Program-made: the position numbers and the translations under genes
DNA from: Voacanga thouarsii
Lineage: Eukaryota > Streptophyta > Magnoliopsida > Gentianales > Apocynaceae
Direction: 5' to 3'
NCBI GenBank assembly: GCA_026120185.1
Contig: JANUWF010002421.1
Location: forward strand, 248,001 to 312,000
DNA: 64,000 bases
Notes under the pieces: model-generated
What the model saw: the letters and a program-made list of their open reading frames with translations, nothing else
The model's database searches: none
What the model was told of the DNA's origin: nothing
Part shown: piece by piece, positions 23,425 through 34,749 of the stretch
How the letters are laid out: every line of letters begins with the position of its first letter
How positions within the stretch are numbered: position 1 is the stretch's first letter

Positions 23425-23775
23425 TCAAGATGACTTTATGTCTTTCAACCGATGCATTCCAATTTTATGTACTAATTTTTCAAATGAAGCAGTCGGCAAT
23501 GCCTTAGTGAATAAATCTACCAGATTATCACGTGATCGAATCTGTTGCACATCTATTTCACCTCTCTTTTGGAGTTCGTGAGTAAAGAAAAATTTTGATG
23601 AAATATGTTTTGTCCTATCTTTTTTAATATATCCACCTCTTAATTGAGTTATACAAGCTGCATTATCTTCATAAAGAGGTATTAGAATTTCCTTTTCAAA
23701 AGGTAATCCATAATTTTCTCGGATATAATGGATCATTGATCTCAACCATACACATTCTCGGCTTGTCTCTTGCAT
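23425..23775 (-). pseudogene. copia B RNase H
   Basis: An open stretch of 116 residues: QETSRECVWLRSMIHYI, LYEDNAACITQLRGGYIKK, RTKHISSKFFFTHELQKRG and VDLFTKALPTASFEKLV. These are the C-terminal two thirds of copia RNase H; the N-terminal part lies upstream after an in-frame stop near 23836. It ends 226 bp before the LTR. Confidence 0.88.
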
Positions 23776-23832
23776 AGCTATAATTTCAGCATGATTAGAA
23801 GAAGTAGCTGCTATAGATCGTTTTGTAGAGCG

Positions 23833-25068
23833 CTATGATATAGCAGTACCACCACATGTAAATAAATAACTAATTTGATAACGTGTTTTATGTAGATCGG
23901 ATAGATGACCAATATCAACATATCCAATCAACGTTGGACTGATTCTATTTGAATAAAATAATCCAAGATCCATTGTCCCTTGGAGACATCTTAGGACATG
24001 TTTAATCCCATTCCAATGTCGTCGTGTTGGGGAAGAATTGAATATTGCTAATAAATTTACAAAAAATGCTATACCAAGTCTAGTATTATTAGCAAGGTAC
24101 ATCAATGCGCTAATTGCACTGAGATATGGTACTTCAGGACCAAGTAGTTCTTCATTATCTTCTCGAGGTCGAAAAGGATCTTTATTTATATTTAACGACC
24201 TCACGACCATTGGAAAACTTAATGGATATGCTTTGTCCATGTAAAACCTTTTAAGAACTTTTGTTGTATTTGTTGATTGATGAATAAAAATACCATGTTC
24301 CAGATGTTCAATTTGTAAATCAAGACAAAACTTGGTTCTGTCAAAATCCTTGATTTCAAATTCTTGCTTCAAACTATTTCTTGCCTTTTGGAGTTCTTCT
24401 GGAGTTCCAATAAAGTTAATATCATCAACATATATCACAAGTATCACAAAACCATATCCAGATTTCTTAATAAAAATACATGAACATAGTGTATCATTTT
24501 TATATCTTGATTTCAATAAATATTCACTAAGACGATTATACCGCATGTGTCCAGACTGCTTTAAGCCATATAATGACTTTTGTAATTGAATAGAATAATT
24601 TCCACGAGGGTTAGTATTATATGCTTCAGGTATACTAAATCCTTCTGGGATTTTCATATAAATATCATTATCAAGGTTCCCATATAAATAAGCAATCACA
24701 ACATCCATTAGACGCATGTCAATCTTTTCATGTACTACTAGACTCATAAGGTATCGGAGTGTAATTACATTCACCACAGGTGAATATGTTTCATCGTAAT
24801 CAATACCCGATTTTTGCAAAAAACTTTGTGCCACAAGTCATCCTTTATATCTTACGACTTCATTATTTTCATTTCTCTTTCACACAAATACCCATTTATA
24901 ACCAATTGGTTTTATACCTTTTGGTGTTCGGATTACAGGTCCAAAAACTGCACGCTTTGCAAGTGAGTTTAACTCCAATTGAATCGCATCTTTCCATTCT
25001 GGCCAATCATTTCTATGAAGATATTCTTCAACTGATGTTGGTTCAAGGTCCTCATTATCTTTTAACAC
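23833..25068 (-). pseudogene. copia B reverse transcriptase
   Basis: RT starts in the piece 25068-24880 (DWPEWKDAIQLELNSLAKR, IKPIGYKWVFV) and, after a stop and shift, continues as a 333-residue frame 24834-23833. Visible motifs are AQSFLQKSGIDYDETYSPVV, MDVVIAYLYG (first Asp), YGLKQSG, and an intact YVDD in VILVIYVDDINFIGTP. It ends in the connection region (SALMYLANNTRLGIAF). The intact catalytic residues make this the best-preserved domain of the element. Confidence 0.9.
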
Positions 25069-25560
25069 TTCAAGTGCTATATTGTATGTAAAAATATCAT
25101 CAACAGTTATTTTCGTCCGATTCTAACTTCTGTCAGAAGTTATATAATTAATGGACATCTCATTATTTTGTTCACTATTTTCAGATATTTGGATCTTTTC
25201 ATCAGTTTTCACTTGATCCCTTTTTCTTAATTCTTCAATTGGATCATTCTAATCATTTAATCCTCTTTTCTTTCGGGAATTTTTATCTTTTGAACTAATA
25301 GGTCACCCACGTTCCTGATGTGTTTTTGATTCAGTAGCTATAGGAATTGTATTTTGCCCTGTTGGGACTTCTATCCGAATAGGAGTATATATAGCTGGAA
25401 TATACGATTTAGTTACCCTTGTAGAGTCAGCAAAAGAATCTGGCAGTTGATTTGCAAGTCTTTGCAAATGAATGATCTTTTGAACTTCTACTTCACTTGC
25501 GCTTGTGCGCAGATCTAAATAATTCAATGATGTTGTCCAGGCAAGCTCCTTTTTATGTGG
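25069..25560 (-). pseudogene. copia B integrase-RT linker
   Basis: It carries the poorly conserved stretch between integrase and RT, including a 74-residue frame (25527-25303) with LPDSFADSTRVTKSYIPA. No catalytic motif is expected or seen. Stops lie around 25125 and 25250. Confidence 0.6.
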
Positions 25561-25599
25561 TTTATGTTCTCCCCCTAGTTTAGGAAATAAAGTTTCATC

Positions 25600-26434
25600 A
25601 AAATGACAATCAGCAAATCTTACTGTGAATACATCACTGTTAATGGTTCAACGTATCTAGTTATAAAGGAAGAAACATATCCAACATATATCCGCAACCT
25701 TCTTTGAGGATCCATTTTGGTACGTTGACTTGGCGCTATCGGTACATATACAACACACCCAAAAATTCTCAAATGAGTAATATTTGGCTCGGAACCAAAA
25801 GCTAATTGTAAGGGAGAAAATTTGTGATAACTTGTTGGCCTTATGTGCACAAGTGCTGCAGCATGCAAAATAGCATGTTCCCAAGCAGTTGTAGGGAGAT
25901 TTGTTCTCATTAATAACGGTCTAGCAATTAATTGTAACCGTTTAATGAATGATTTAGCTAGACCATTCTGAGTATGAACATGAGCTACTGGATGTTCAAT
26001 AGTAATTCCAATTGACATGCAATAAGCATCAAAGGTTTGGGAGGAATATTCTCTAGACGGATCCTTTTGATAGGATAATATGGAAATTGCACTTTTAAGC
26101 GAATTATTTGGGCATGCAATCTCGCAAATGCCAAATTGCCAGTTGATAATAAACTGACATGCGACCATCGGGTCGATGTATCAATTAAAATCATAAAGTA
26201 TCTGAATTGTCCATATGGTGGATTAATTGGTCCACATATATCACCATGAATTCTTTCTAGAAATACTGGAGACTCAAACTCTACTTTTATTGGAGATGGT
26301 TTAATAACCAATTTCCCTTGAGAACATACAGCACATGAAAATTTATCAGATGTCAAAATCCTTTGACTTTTCAAAGGATGACGATGCGTATTTTCAATTA
26401 TTCTTCGCATCATAATAGCTCCTAGATGACCCAA
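25600..26434 (-). pseudogene. copia B integrase
   Basis: The zinc-binding part reads HLGAIMMRRIIENTH ... CAVCSQGK (26434-26330). The core shows GDICGPINPPYGQFRYFMIL (first Asp), a decayed second block near 26050, and AHVHTQNGLAKSFIKRLQ, where the usual Glu of the third catalytic position ('NGLAES.I') is Lys. The C-terminus has YVGYVSSFITRYVEP. A shift at about 26020 divides the domain. Confidence 0.85.
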
Positions 26435-26566
26435 ATGGTCATGCCAAAGGATAAATGTAGCAGAATCAGTAAACTTTTGATTTACTGAATGATGAACTTC
26501 AATTGCATGAATTTTTGTGCTATATAGGCCAGATAAAAGAGATGATAGCTTTTCTAATAAAGATTT

Positions 26567-26920
26567 CTAACCCGACATTATTTGAGTAATATAGAGATAC
26601 TCAAAATCATTTTCTTCCATTGTTTCAATGTGATATCCATTTCGGCGAATATCTTTAAAACTTAATAAATTTCTTTGAGATTTTGAAGAAAATAATGCTT
26701 TAGGAATAACAACATTTGTTCCTCCAGGTAATACAATACTAGCTCTTCCAGAGCTTTCAATCAACTTTACACTACCACCTATAGTATTAACATTTGTTTC
26801 TCTCATCTGTAGGTAAGAGAAATATTTTCTATCTTTCAATATGGTATGTGTTGTACCACTATCAATTAGGCATATATCTTTAATGCAACTTGTGTATCCA
26901 GTAAGCGGAATAATAGCCAT
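26567..26920 (-). pseudogene. copia B aspartic protease
   Basis: A 117-residue frame with ICLIDSGTTHTILKDRKYF (catalytic D-S-G intact), then GRASIVLPGGTNVVIPKALF and RNLLSFKDIRRNGYHIET. It ends just before the pre-integrase region (KSILEKLSSLLSGLYS-type segment near 26540). Confidence 0.9.
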
Positions 26921-26978
26921 TTGGGCATAAGAAAATATTTATAAATTTAAATACTCAAACAATAAAAACTTGAAAACG

Positions 26979-28120
26979 CTAATTACTATTACAATGCCAA
27001 AAATATAAAACATAAAAGAAACATATTAAAAGTAACTTATAATTCTTCTGGACACTTCCATCACCAATCAAATGCTCAATTCTTCCTTTAGGATGCTTAA
27101 AGAAATCAACCACGTCCAAATGAGTTACATCAATATTAACATCGTCAAGGTTGGTATCATCATCATCATGAAGAGAATGTTGTAGAGTAAAATTTGCTTC
27201 AGCATTTTTACCTTTCTTCTCAATAGACGCCTGATATAGATCAACAAGGCGTTTTGCAGTACGACACGTACGAGACCAATGACCTTTCATGCCATAGCGA
27301 TAACATTTATCTTCATAATTTTTAGAAGTAACATCATTTCCTTTTTCTTTCTCATTAGTTTTTGGCCACTTCTGGTGGTTGTCATTATTTCTCGTAACTT
27401 TGTTATGACTATTGCGATTATAATGAATATTTTTATCACGACCATATATTCATCGATGGCTACGGCCATATCCACGACCACGACCACGACCTTTTCCAAG
27501 GCCAAAATTACGAGTTCCAACATCATTTACTTTTGGGAATGGAGTAGAACCTGTTGATTGAGTTTCATGATTTTTCATTAATAACTCATTATTTTGCTCA
27601 GCTACGAGAAGATAAGATATCAATTCTGCATACTTCTTGAATCCCTTTTCTTGATATTACTGCTACGGAGCACATTCGAGGCATAAAAAGTAGAGAAAGT
27701 GTTTTCTAACATATCTTCATCAGTAATATTTTCTCCACACTTTAGCTGCGAGCCAATTTTAAAAATAGTAGAACTATACTCACTAATAGATTTAAAATAT
27801 TGTAATCGCAAGTGCATCCAGTCATACCGTGCCTTTGAAAGGACGACTATCTTCTGGTGATTAAACATTTCTTTCAAATTAGTCTACAAAATAAGTGAAT
27901 ATTTCGCCGTAAAGTATTCAACCTTTAAGTCATTATGAAGATGATGGCGGAGAAAAATCATAGCTTTAGCATTATTTTGTGATGATGATGGATTTCCTTT
28001 TACAATGGTATCTGTCAGACCCATTGCAGCTAAATGCATTTCAGCATCTAGTGTCCAAGATAAATAGTTTTTCCCAATAATATCAAGAGCTGCAAACTCA
28101 AGTTTGGTGAGATTTGCCAT
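26979..28120 (-). pseudogene. copia B gag with mutated zinc knuckle
   Basis: ATG at 28120-28118 opens MANLTKLEFAALDIIGKNYL. A TGG-to-TAG change at about 27884 interrupts the frame, which resumes as MFNHQKIVVLSKARYDWMHL and DEDMLENTFSTFYASN. A shift near 27665 leads into an RGRGRGYGR-type basic stretch. The knuckle reads CYRYGMKGHWSRTC: the second Cys of C-x2-C-x4-H-x4-C is Tyr. The acidic tail DDDDTNLDDVNIDV ends the protein. Confidence 0.87.
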
Positions 28121-28631
28121 GTGAATACAAAATCAAATAGAAAAAGCACCTACCTTCCTCTTTTGTTATAGAAAATTTAAAAAAAAAACCAGACTTCTTG
28201 ATTGCATGGATCGAAAGAGAACTTCGATGGTGTTGGCTTGGTTATCACCTTCAATAGAACAACTTCAATAGCGTCACCTAATTATAATCTTCAGTAAAAC
28301 AATTTCGGTAAAGTCTCGTACTGATAATGTATTGTGAATTTGATTCAAAATAGAATAAGTAAATATAAAACTGTAAAGTAAAGATATTAGAAGAAGAGAG
28401 AAAAGAAAGAATCACTTAGATACGATTCATTGATTGTTCGTTTGTTTACATATGACCCTCTATTTATAGAGGTTTCGATACATCATCTGAAAGGATAAGA
28501 AATGAATTTAATAAATGCTATCTTATCTTATCCATTAATAACCTTAGAAAAATGAACAGTCACATTATCTTCAAGATAAATGGATAAAATAAAGAAAATG
28601 AACAGCCACTTAATATTTTCATAACATTATT

Positions 28632-29428
28632 TGATTAATAAGCTTTTAGGTTGATTCTTATTGAGAATGCTTGATCCTATATTATGTTTCTCCTCTCATT
28701 TCTTCTCTCCTCGCCCTTTTAATAGTTAATGTTGTTCTCTTTTCAAAATATATAGAGCTTTGGCACTTGAATTCTGTTTCTAATTTCTGTACGTACAATT
28801 TGTACTAATCTCTATTTCTAGTTTGGCCTTTCATATTTTCATGTGATTTTCACTTCTCTGGTCCCTTTCTCGTTTCCTTCTTGATAGAGGCACCTTACAT
28901 GGGTATTCATAAATTTTTATTATTGAGATAACTTTTAATAATATATTAACCTATAACTCAATAGAGATTAAACTTCGATAATAATTTTAAATGGCAAAAT
29001 GAAGTTTTCATTTTATTTTCTTCACTACATTATGCTATTTTTGCATCAATAACTACAAGCCAAAATTAATTGTTTCTCATCAGCCATACGTGAAGAAGAG
29101 ATTAGAATTTAAAAATCAATTTCTTAAAGTATAAATAATATATTGTAACAATAAGTTATTAGTTTAATAAAATTTTAATATATTGGTGAACTAATTTTGA
29201 ATATTTATATAAATTCATTTTTAATAATAATTATTTTAATATATTATGATTTTACCAAATTCATTCCAATCTAAAATTTCACTTTAATTTAAAAAATAAT
29301 TATTTTTTGTATTTTTATTTTTTGAAAATTTTCATATATTCGCACATCATATTCTCTCTTTAACCCTACGTTGAGCCTTACCTGGCCTCACACATTTAAT
29401 AATTTTGTATTATATTTAACAAACTTAT
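28632..29428. other. Non-coding AT-rich stretch
   Basis: Nothing supportable as a gene or repeat was seen. It continues the sequence interrupted by copia B. Confidence 0.5.
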
Positions 29429-29437
29429 TTCAATCAT

Positions 29438-29913
29438 TGTTTTCAGAACCAGACCGAACATCGAATCAAAAAATTTACTAGTTCACAGTTTAATAGTCCA
29501 ACCACAATTGAACCGTAATTGAGCCAGTAATATTATTATTTACAAAATTAAAAATATAATATTTTTAGGAATAAAATTGATCAATAATATAGTGTAATTC
29601 AAGTCCATAAATGCATAAATAACGAAATTAGTAGAAAATATGATATTTTCTCTATTACTATAGATTATTTATTCCATTTGTATAGGTTTTTTTTTCCTAT
29701 GAGTATATTATCTTATTTAGGAGGAAAAAAAAAAAGAAGAATCGGTTCAATTGGTTGAACCAACCAGTTTACCGGTTGGACTAGCTGGTCCAAACTTGTT
29801 TGAACAAAATAGGCTGATTTTTGAGATGTTCGGCTTAAAGGGGTGGACCAGACCAATTTGGGGACTGGTTCACGGTCCAATCGGCCTGTTCGGACCGGTC
29901 CAAAAAATAATGT
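29438..29913. mobile_element. Mutator-like MITE, 476 bp
   Basis: A perfect 9-bp TSD TTCAATCAT lies at 29429-29437 and 29914-29922, the length typical of Mutator-like elements. The ends are imperfect inverted repeats: TGTTTTCAGAACCAGACCGA on the left, ACATTATTTTTTGGACCGGT on the right (minus strand). Inside are 'ccggttggacc/ggtccaa' palindromic motifs. No transposase. Confidence 0.8.
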
Positions 29914-30232
29914 TTCAATCATATCCAATTACACTCTACATGTAATAAATTTCTATATTTGAATAAGAGAAATTATAAATTTTTTTTAAATATAAATGAA
30001 TTTTATTTATAAAATGTTAATACTTTGTTATTTAGGTAAGTTGTAAGACAGGTTTTTTAAATATATAATTTTTTTATAAAATTTAAATTATATTTATATA
30101 ATTTATAAAATTTAAATTATATTTTAAATTTATAATTTAAAATATAAATTATATTTATAAAATTCTTATTCCAAATGGGGACTTTGTGAACTAGTGGTTG
30201 TATTACTTAATGAAAAATAAAAGAAAAATTAG

Positions 30233-30480
30233 TGGTTGTAATGCCCAAAAAAGGGATGGTAGAGAAATGTAGCAGTAGTTTGGGCCAGATCACTGAGTTT
30301 AGAAGAAAGGGATGGTGCTGGAGCGAGGAAAGCGGTGACTCAATGGAGGTGGTGGGAGAAGGTTGGGGAGAGAGCAGAGAGGTTGTGCTTGTCGTATGGT
30401 GTCGGCAAAGCAGAGGAATTGGGTGAGGAGGGGTTAGGACCCACTCTGAATTGTAGAGTCTTTACTGTAAGGACCCTAAT
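30233..30480 (+). pseudogene. Unrecognised gene-like segment (candidate exon)
   Basis: This patch is purine- and GC-richer than its surroundings. One frame, open from about 30290 to 30470, reads WWEKVGERAERLCLSYGVGK followed by AEELGEEGLGPTLNCRVF, ending near a GTAAGG donor (about 30468). The following 4 kb are T-rich on the plus strand, as plant introns are. I do not recognise the protein. It could be the first exon of the same gene as the candidate exons at 32917-33310. Confidence 0.35.
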
Positions 30481-31456
30481 CGATACACTTGATCTTCGAT
30501 AATGTTAATGATTACTATTTTGTTAATTAATTTTGTCCCAGGGGTAGCTCTCCGCTTTCCCCTTAAATCATGTGTATGCTATCTTTTCTGTTGATTTCTT
30601 ATTCTGTTTTGTTATGTTTGTTGGGATTTTTATTCATTTTTAATTACTTGCCCTATTTTCTTGACTTGTTTTTGCGGGGTTAGCTGAATTTGTATTTATT
30701 GAATGTTTCTATATATTGCTGCTTCTTAGAAATTTGATTAGCTTGAGTTGTTTGTCAGATTATCTCTTTTTAATACAGATTGGTCTGAATATTTAGAAAG
30801 AATATGACTTTAAGGTTGTATGTTGGGCCATATCAAAACCAAATTAATGGAATAGAGCATGGACTAGTTGATTGCATTATGCCTCAAGTATTAATGAACT
30901 ATCTAACTTGTGCACTTAGCTACCTTCCTCTTTCATTACGCTTTTTTTTTTTTTTTTGGTATACACTAACCATGTTTCTGTATGTACATTAGCAACACAT
31001 TGGTTTTGTTTCATTATCTTTAGTGTACAACACGTATGGGAGGATTTGATCTAAGAGGTCTCTGGTTTAACAAGTAGGTATATTTCTTGGTGTGACAACT
31101 AAGACTGCTTATATCTTTTATTTCATGATCCTTGTAGTCATGAGAGCCCAAATTCTCACACTCAGATGTTGACTTAAATGCATCACATTTGACAAGATCC
31201 ATCATTGTTATTGCTGTCTAATTTCAAAAGTTGTTGGCTTTTGTTGTTTAGAGTGATTGATGTGGCCTCTATTATTCTTTGGTTCTTGATACATATAGCT
31301 TCTTGGTAAGAATGTTTCTTTCTTTATTACACATAGGAGAGGCCATTTTATTCAAGGATCACTTCATCACCTTGGTTGTATAAGACTTTACCATGCTAGG
31401 TTGATTTTTTTTTTTTTTTTTTTGGTGGTGAAGTCATACTTTTTCCCCCTTCCCTT

Positions 31457-31560
31457 TTGGATGTTGTATAGGACCTAATCCAAAGAAATTTATCCTTAGA
31501 AGCTGTTAGTTGGGCTCCAAAAAAATGTACTCCTAACATGGTATGTTATAGCACAAACAC
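31457..31560 (+). repeat. Left arm of ~100-bp inverted repeat
   Basis: Sequence from 'ggatgttgtataggacctaa' to 'gtatgttatagcacaaacac' recurs in inverted orientation at 33773-33873 with about ten differences. It could be two copies of one small MITE or LTR fragment, or a fold-back structure of 2.4 kb. Confidence 0.8.
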
Positions 31561-31889
31561 ATGTTTTTGTAGGTTTTCTAGATATTTTTGTAGGGTTTGT
31601 ACAAAAAATTATGGAACAATTTGGGGTGGCCAAATTAAATTGTGCAGCCCCAAAGCCTATCCTAAGAGTGTTATTGTACGAGATCTATTAAAACATTAGA
31701 AACATGCTACATGATTGCTTGCTCTAGCTAGTTTGAGTCCATCGTTAGAAATGTCAGTCTGAAACTGTTGAAACTTTTGCATGCCAATTTAAATAGCCTC
31801 CTTTCCTGATATTTTGTCGACCCAAAGTAGTAATAGAGATCACAATGGTTATTATTTAACTTATGAAGAGGATTGGAATTGAAACTACC

Positions 31890-32549
31890 TGATGCAAAAC
31901 ACAAAATGATCTAGGAATTGGAAAGTTCGACGTTAAGCGATGATTCTACAATCCAGCTTTAGTCTTGGAAATTCTAGCTTATGAGCTCATATCTGGGAAT
32001 ATTTAGTGTAGTTAAGTTTGTGAGTCTTTTAGAGTGTTTAAGGGTGTTAAGTAATTTATAGTTTTACCAAAGTTTCCTAAGAGTTTAAATTTATTTCTAG
32101 TTAGATTTCTAAATTTCTTGGTTTAAGAATCCTATTGTCATAGTTATCATTAATTTAGAATCTTAGAGTCTAGTCCTAGTTAGCTTAGGAATTGGGTTTT
32201 GAGTCTATAAATAGAAAAGTTCTCTATTACTTATGGGTTCCTATGCTTATATTATTCAATTAATAAAAATATACAAAATGTTCTCTATATTTATGGTTGT
32301 GTGATGTAATCAAGCCTAAGGTGTGATGTCTTACGGTCCTAGGTGTGACGTCTATGGTTTATTCCTCCCCCTTGGTGTGATGCTAAGAGTTCTCTCTCTT
32401 TCTCTTATTTTTATTTTTTTCTCTTTAATTACACTGTCAAATAGATTTTCTGTGTTTAATTGCTATTGTGAGCCTGGTTTTCCTACATAAACCTTTACAG
32501 ATCCTAGAGCATATTTGTGGGGCGGCTTAAACGAGTTTTTCCTGCATCA
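31890..32549 (+). mobile_element. Solo LTR, 660 bp
   Basis: It starts TGATGCA and ends TGCATCA, so the tips are perfect inverted repeats. It is flanked by a perfect 5-bp TSD CTACC (31885-31889, 32550-32554). TCTATAAATAG at 32203-32213 is a TATA box and 'aataaaa' follows about 50 bp later, giving the U3-R layout and the plus orientation. No internal region remains, the outcome of LTR-LTR recombination. Confidence 0.92.
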
Positions 32550-32916
32550 CTACCACCTACTAAGAACATGTTTGGAATCTTTCATGTCAAAGCCTGATTA
32601 TCTAAGTTTTGCAGTAATGTATTTGAAATTGTGTCCTTGCCTATCAGATTTAGGCTGAACTCAATCTTGTGGACTAAATTATATCTTAGTTACCTTCTTC
32701 TCAAAGATAACACTGGTGAATAGATTAATTCAACCATTAGCCAAGTTTTATTTGAGGAATGATCCAATGATTACCATTATCGACTTCCTTAAGCTATGAT
32801 ATCAACTTTTGGTTTGATCTAGAAACTCTTTGACCACTATATTTGTTCTTGAATCTCCCTTTTGCTGGTCAAATCTTATTTATAGAGTGCCCTTTTGTGA
32901 CTATAGGTAAGTATAG

Positions 32917-33310
32917 ACTGCCAAGAACTAGAGGCTGCTGTTGGTGAGCAGTTAGCCTCCTTGCTTTATCTGGAGCTAGACAATGAACTTATGGTACTAC
33001 ACAAATATAACTATTGATTTTCTGGCTTCTTTTTTTCTTTGCCCCCTTCCTTTTCCCTCCTCTTCTCTGAGTGGCATTAATACATTTTCCCCTTTTAATA
33101 AACTTCCCACGATCTGTGTAAAATGTTTCATATTTAAAAAATTTCTCTTTAACAACAATTCTTCTTTGAACTTAATTTCTTGTTTTACATGATCTTTAGA
33201 ACCTGGAGTCTGTTTCGTGAGTGAAGACTCTAGTGTGCCTATATACTTGGATGGTGGAACTCAGAAAAAGTGGCATCTTGTTTGGAAATCTATTTGTATG
33301 TTATAAATAT
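32917..33310 (+). pseudogene. Two unrecognised candidate exons
   Basis: Exon a (32917-32993), after a TAG acceptor and before a GTACTA donor, reads CQELEAAVGEQLASLLYLEL then DNELM. Exon b (from 33200, after CTTTAG) reads PGVCFVSEDSSVPIYLDGGT then QKKWHLVWKSIC and a stop at about 33304. Both are GC-richer than the T-rich flanks. With these borders the phases do not join directly, so a border is wrong or the gene is broken. I do not recognise the product. The inverted repeat and solo LTR would lie in its introns. Confidence 0.4.
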
Positions 33311-33772
33311 TATTTTTACATCCATTGGAAGAGCTTGCCTTGTTAGGGAAAGAAGATTTAAGTCTTATGGGAGTAATCTTATGTTAGAATGGCTGAACCT
33401 CTTTTTTGTGTGCGTTTGGTATGCAAAAATGGGCCTGATATCTAATCCATTAAGTGGTTATTAAATGCATGGTGCATTATATTTTTTGGTCTTGTGAAAC
33501 TTCCATCTTAATCATAATATCATGTCAACCTAATATGATGTCTGAGCTGAAATGCTTTCACATAATACAATCTAAAAAGATAACACACTTGTGTTGAAAG
33601 TTTTGTTCTTTTTGGTGCAATGCATCTTTTTTGGACCATTATTGCTTAAATAATATGATTTGAACAATTTGATTGTTCATTAGCTCTTGTTTTTTCTACT
33701 CTGTTGTCACCATTATCTTTTCACACTAAGAAATAAAAACAACACCTTACTTGGGTACTATTGGATCATATG

Positions 33773-33873
33773 CTTTTGTGTTATAACATACCATGTTAAG
33801 AGTACATTATTTTAGAGCTTGACTAACAGCTTCTAAGGATAAATTTCTTTGGATTAGGTCCTATATAACATCC
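33773..33873 (-). repeat. Right arm of ~100-bp inverted repeat
   Basis: Inverted partner of 31457-31560; it ends with 'ggattaggtcctatataacatcc'. The rest of 33310-34315 shows no coding. Confidence 0.8.
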
Positions 33874-34320
33874 TGTATAGGACCCAAAAAAAATGGAAGC
33901 TTGAATTAGATTCTAGCATTCTTTATCATGATTTTTACCATATGACAATTTCCTAAACTCTTTTCTTCTAGTTTCAAGCTTTCATTTTCTACGTTATGTA
34001 ACTTGAGACTATCAAGTGGCATTTCCACATCTTTCACATTAGACAGAGCATCTTTTTATATCTTATTGAAGCATTTTTGCAAGAGTCTCTTAAAACTCTT
34101 TAATGTTTTTGCATTCTTAGCTTTGCATGAAATGAATCTTATCACATATCTAATGTCATTGTGTAGGGCCTTTTTCCATATTGCTAGAACTAGATTGTTT
34201 TGGTTGTACTTTCTTGGTATCATTGGTGGAGCACTATTGCTATGTTTTTTATTGTAAAGGTTTTCAATCAGCATTACAAATCATCATATATTCAGATTGA
34301 AAGAGAAACTGAGAAGTTTG

Positions 34321-34619
34321 TGTTATAAAATTTTTGCAGTGTCAGAATAAAATCTACATATAATAAAATCTCTTACTATTATTTGCATAATAATTTCTTT
34401 AAACTTCTCTCTTTCTTTTCTCTCATAATTTTCTCTAACAATTCTCTCACAAAATGGTATATCTCAAGTTTGGGGAAGAGCTCTATTAGTGGAGTTAATC
34501 ATCTATGTCCACTAATTCCACCAATATGTATTAGTGGTGATAATGGTAGACATCCATATACATTTGTCCATTAATGAAATTAGTGGATTCACAACTAATC
34601 CACTAATGGATTCACAACA
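34321..34619 (-). repeat. 3' LTR of copia C
   Basis: 299 bp; on the element's strand it starts TGTTGTGAATCC and ends TATAACA. The 5' partner (39456-39741) has its first dinucleotide changed to TA and lacks about 13 bp. Confidence 0.92.
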
Positions 34620-34749
34620 CTCCTCCTTGGATGTCCATTATATAAAGAATATGCCTTGTTAAAATCTTACTAGATAAAAATTCAGTGAGAAAAAAATTTA
34701 ATAAAGGAAAAAGAGTACACTATTTTATATGTCTGCTTATTACTCCTTT

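Larger units (their letters stand above)
22902..28626 (-). mobile_element. Ty1/copia retrotransposon B, full-length but decayed
   Basis: Two direct 297-bp LTRs (22902-23198 and 28330-28626) are flanked by a perfect TSD TTATT (22897-22901 and 28627-28631). Next to the left LTR, on the minus strand, is the polypurine tract CCAATGGGGAG (23199-23209). Next to the right LTR is TTATCAGTACGAG (about 28314-28326), the half-iMet type primer binding site used by several plant copia lineages. Gag, protease, integrase, RT and RNase H follow in copia order. Stops and shifts in each domain make it non-functional. Confidence 0.95.

Noticed and set aside
29713..29945. Frames on both strands around 29.8 kb
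   Set aside because: Inside the Mutator-like MITE; they arise from its palindromic ggtcc motifs.
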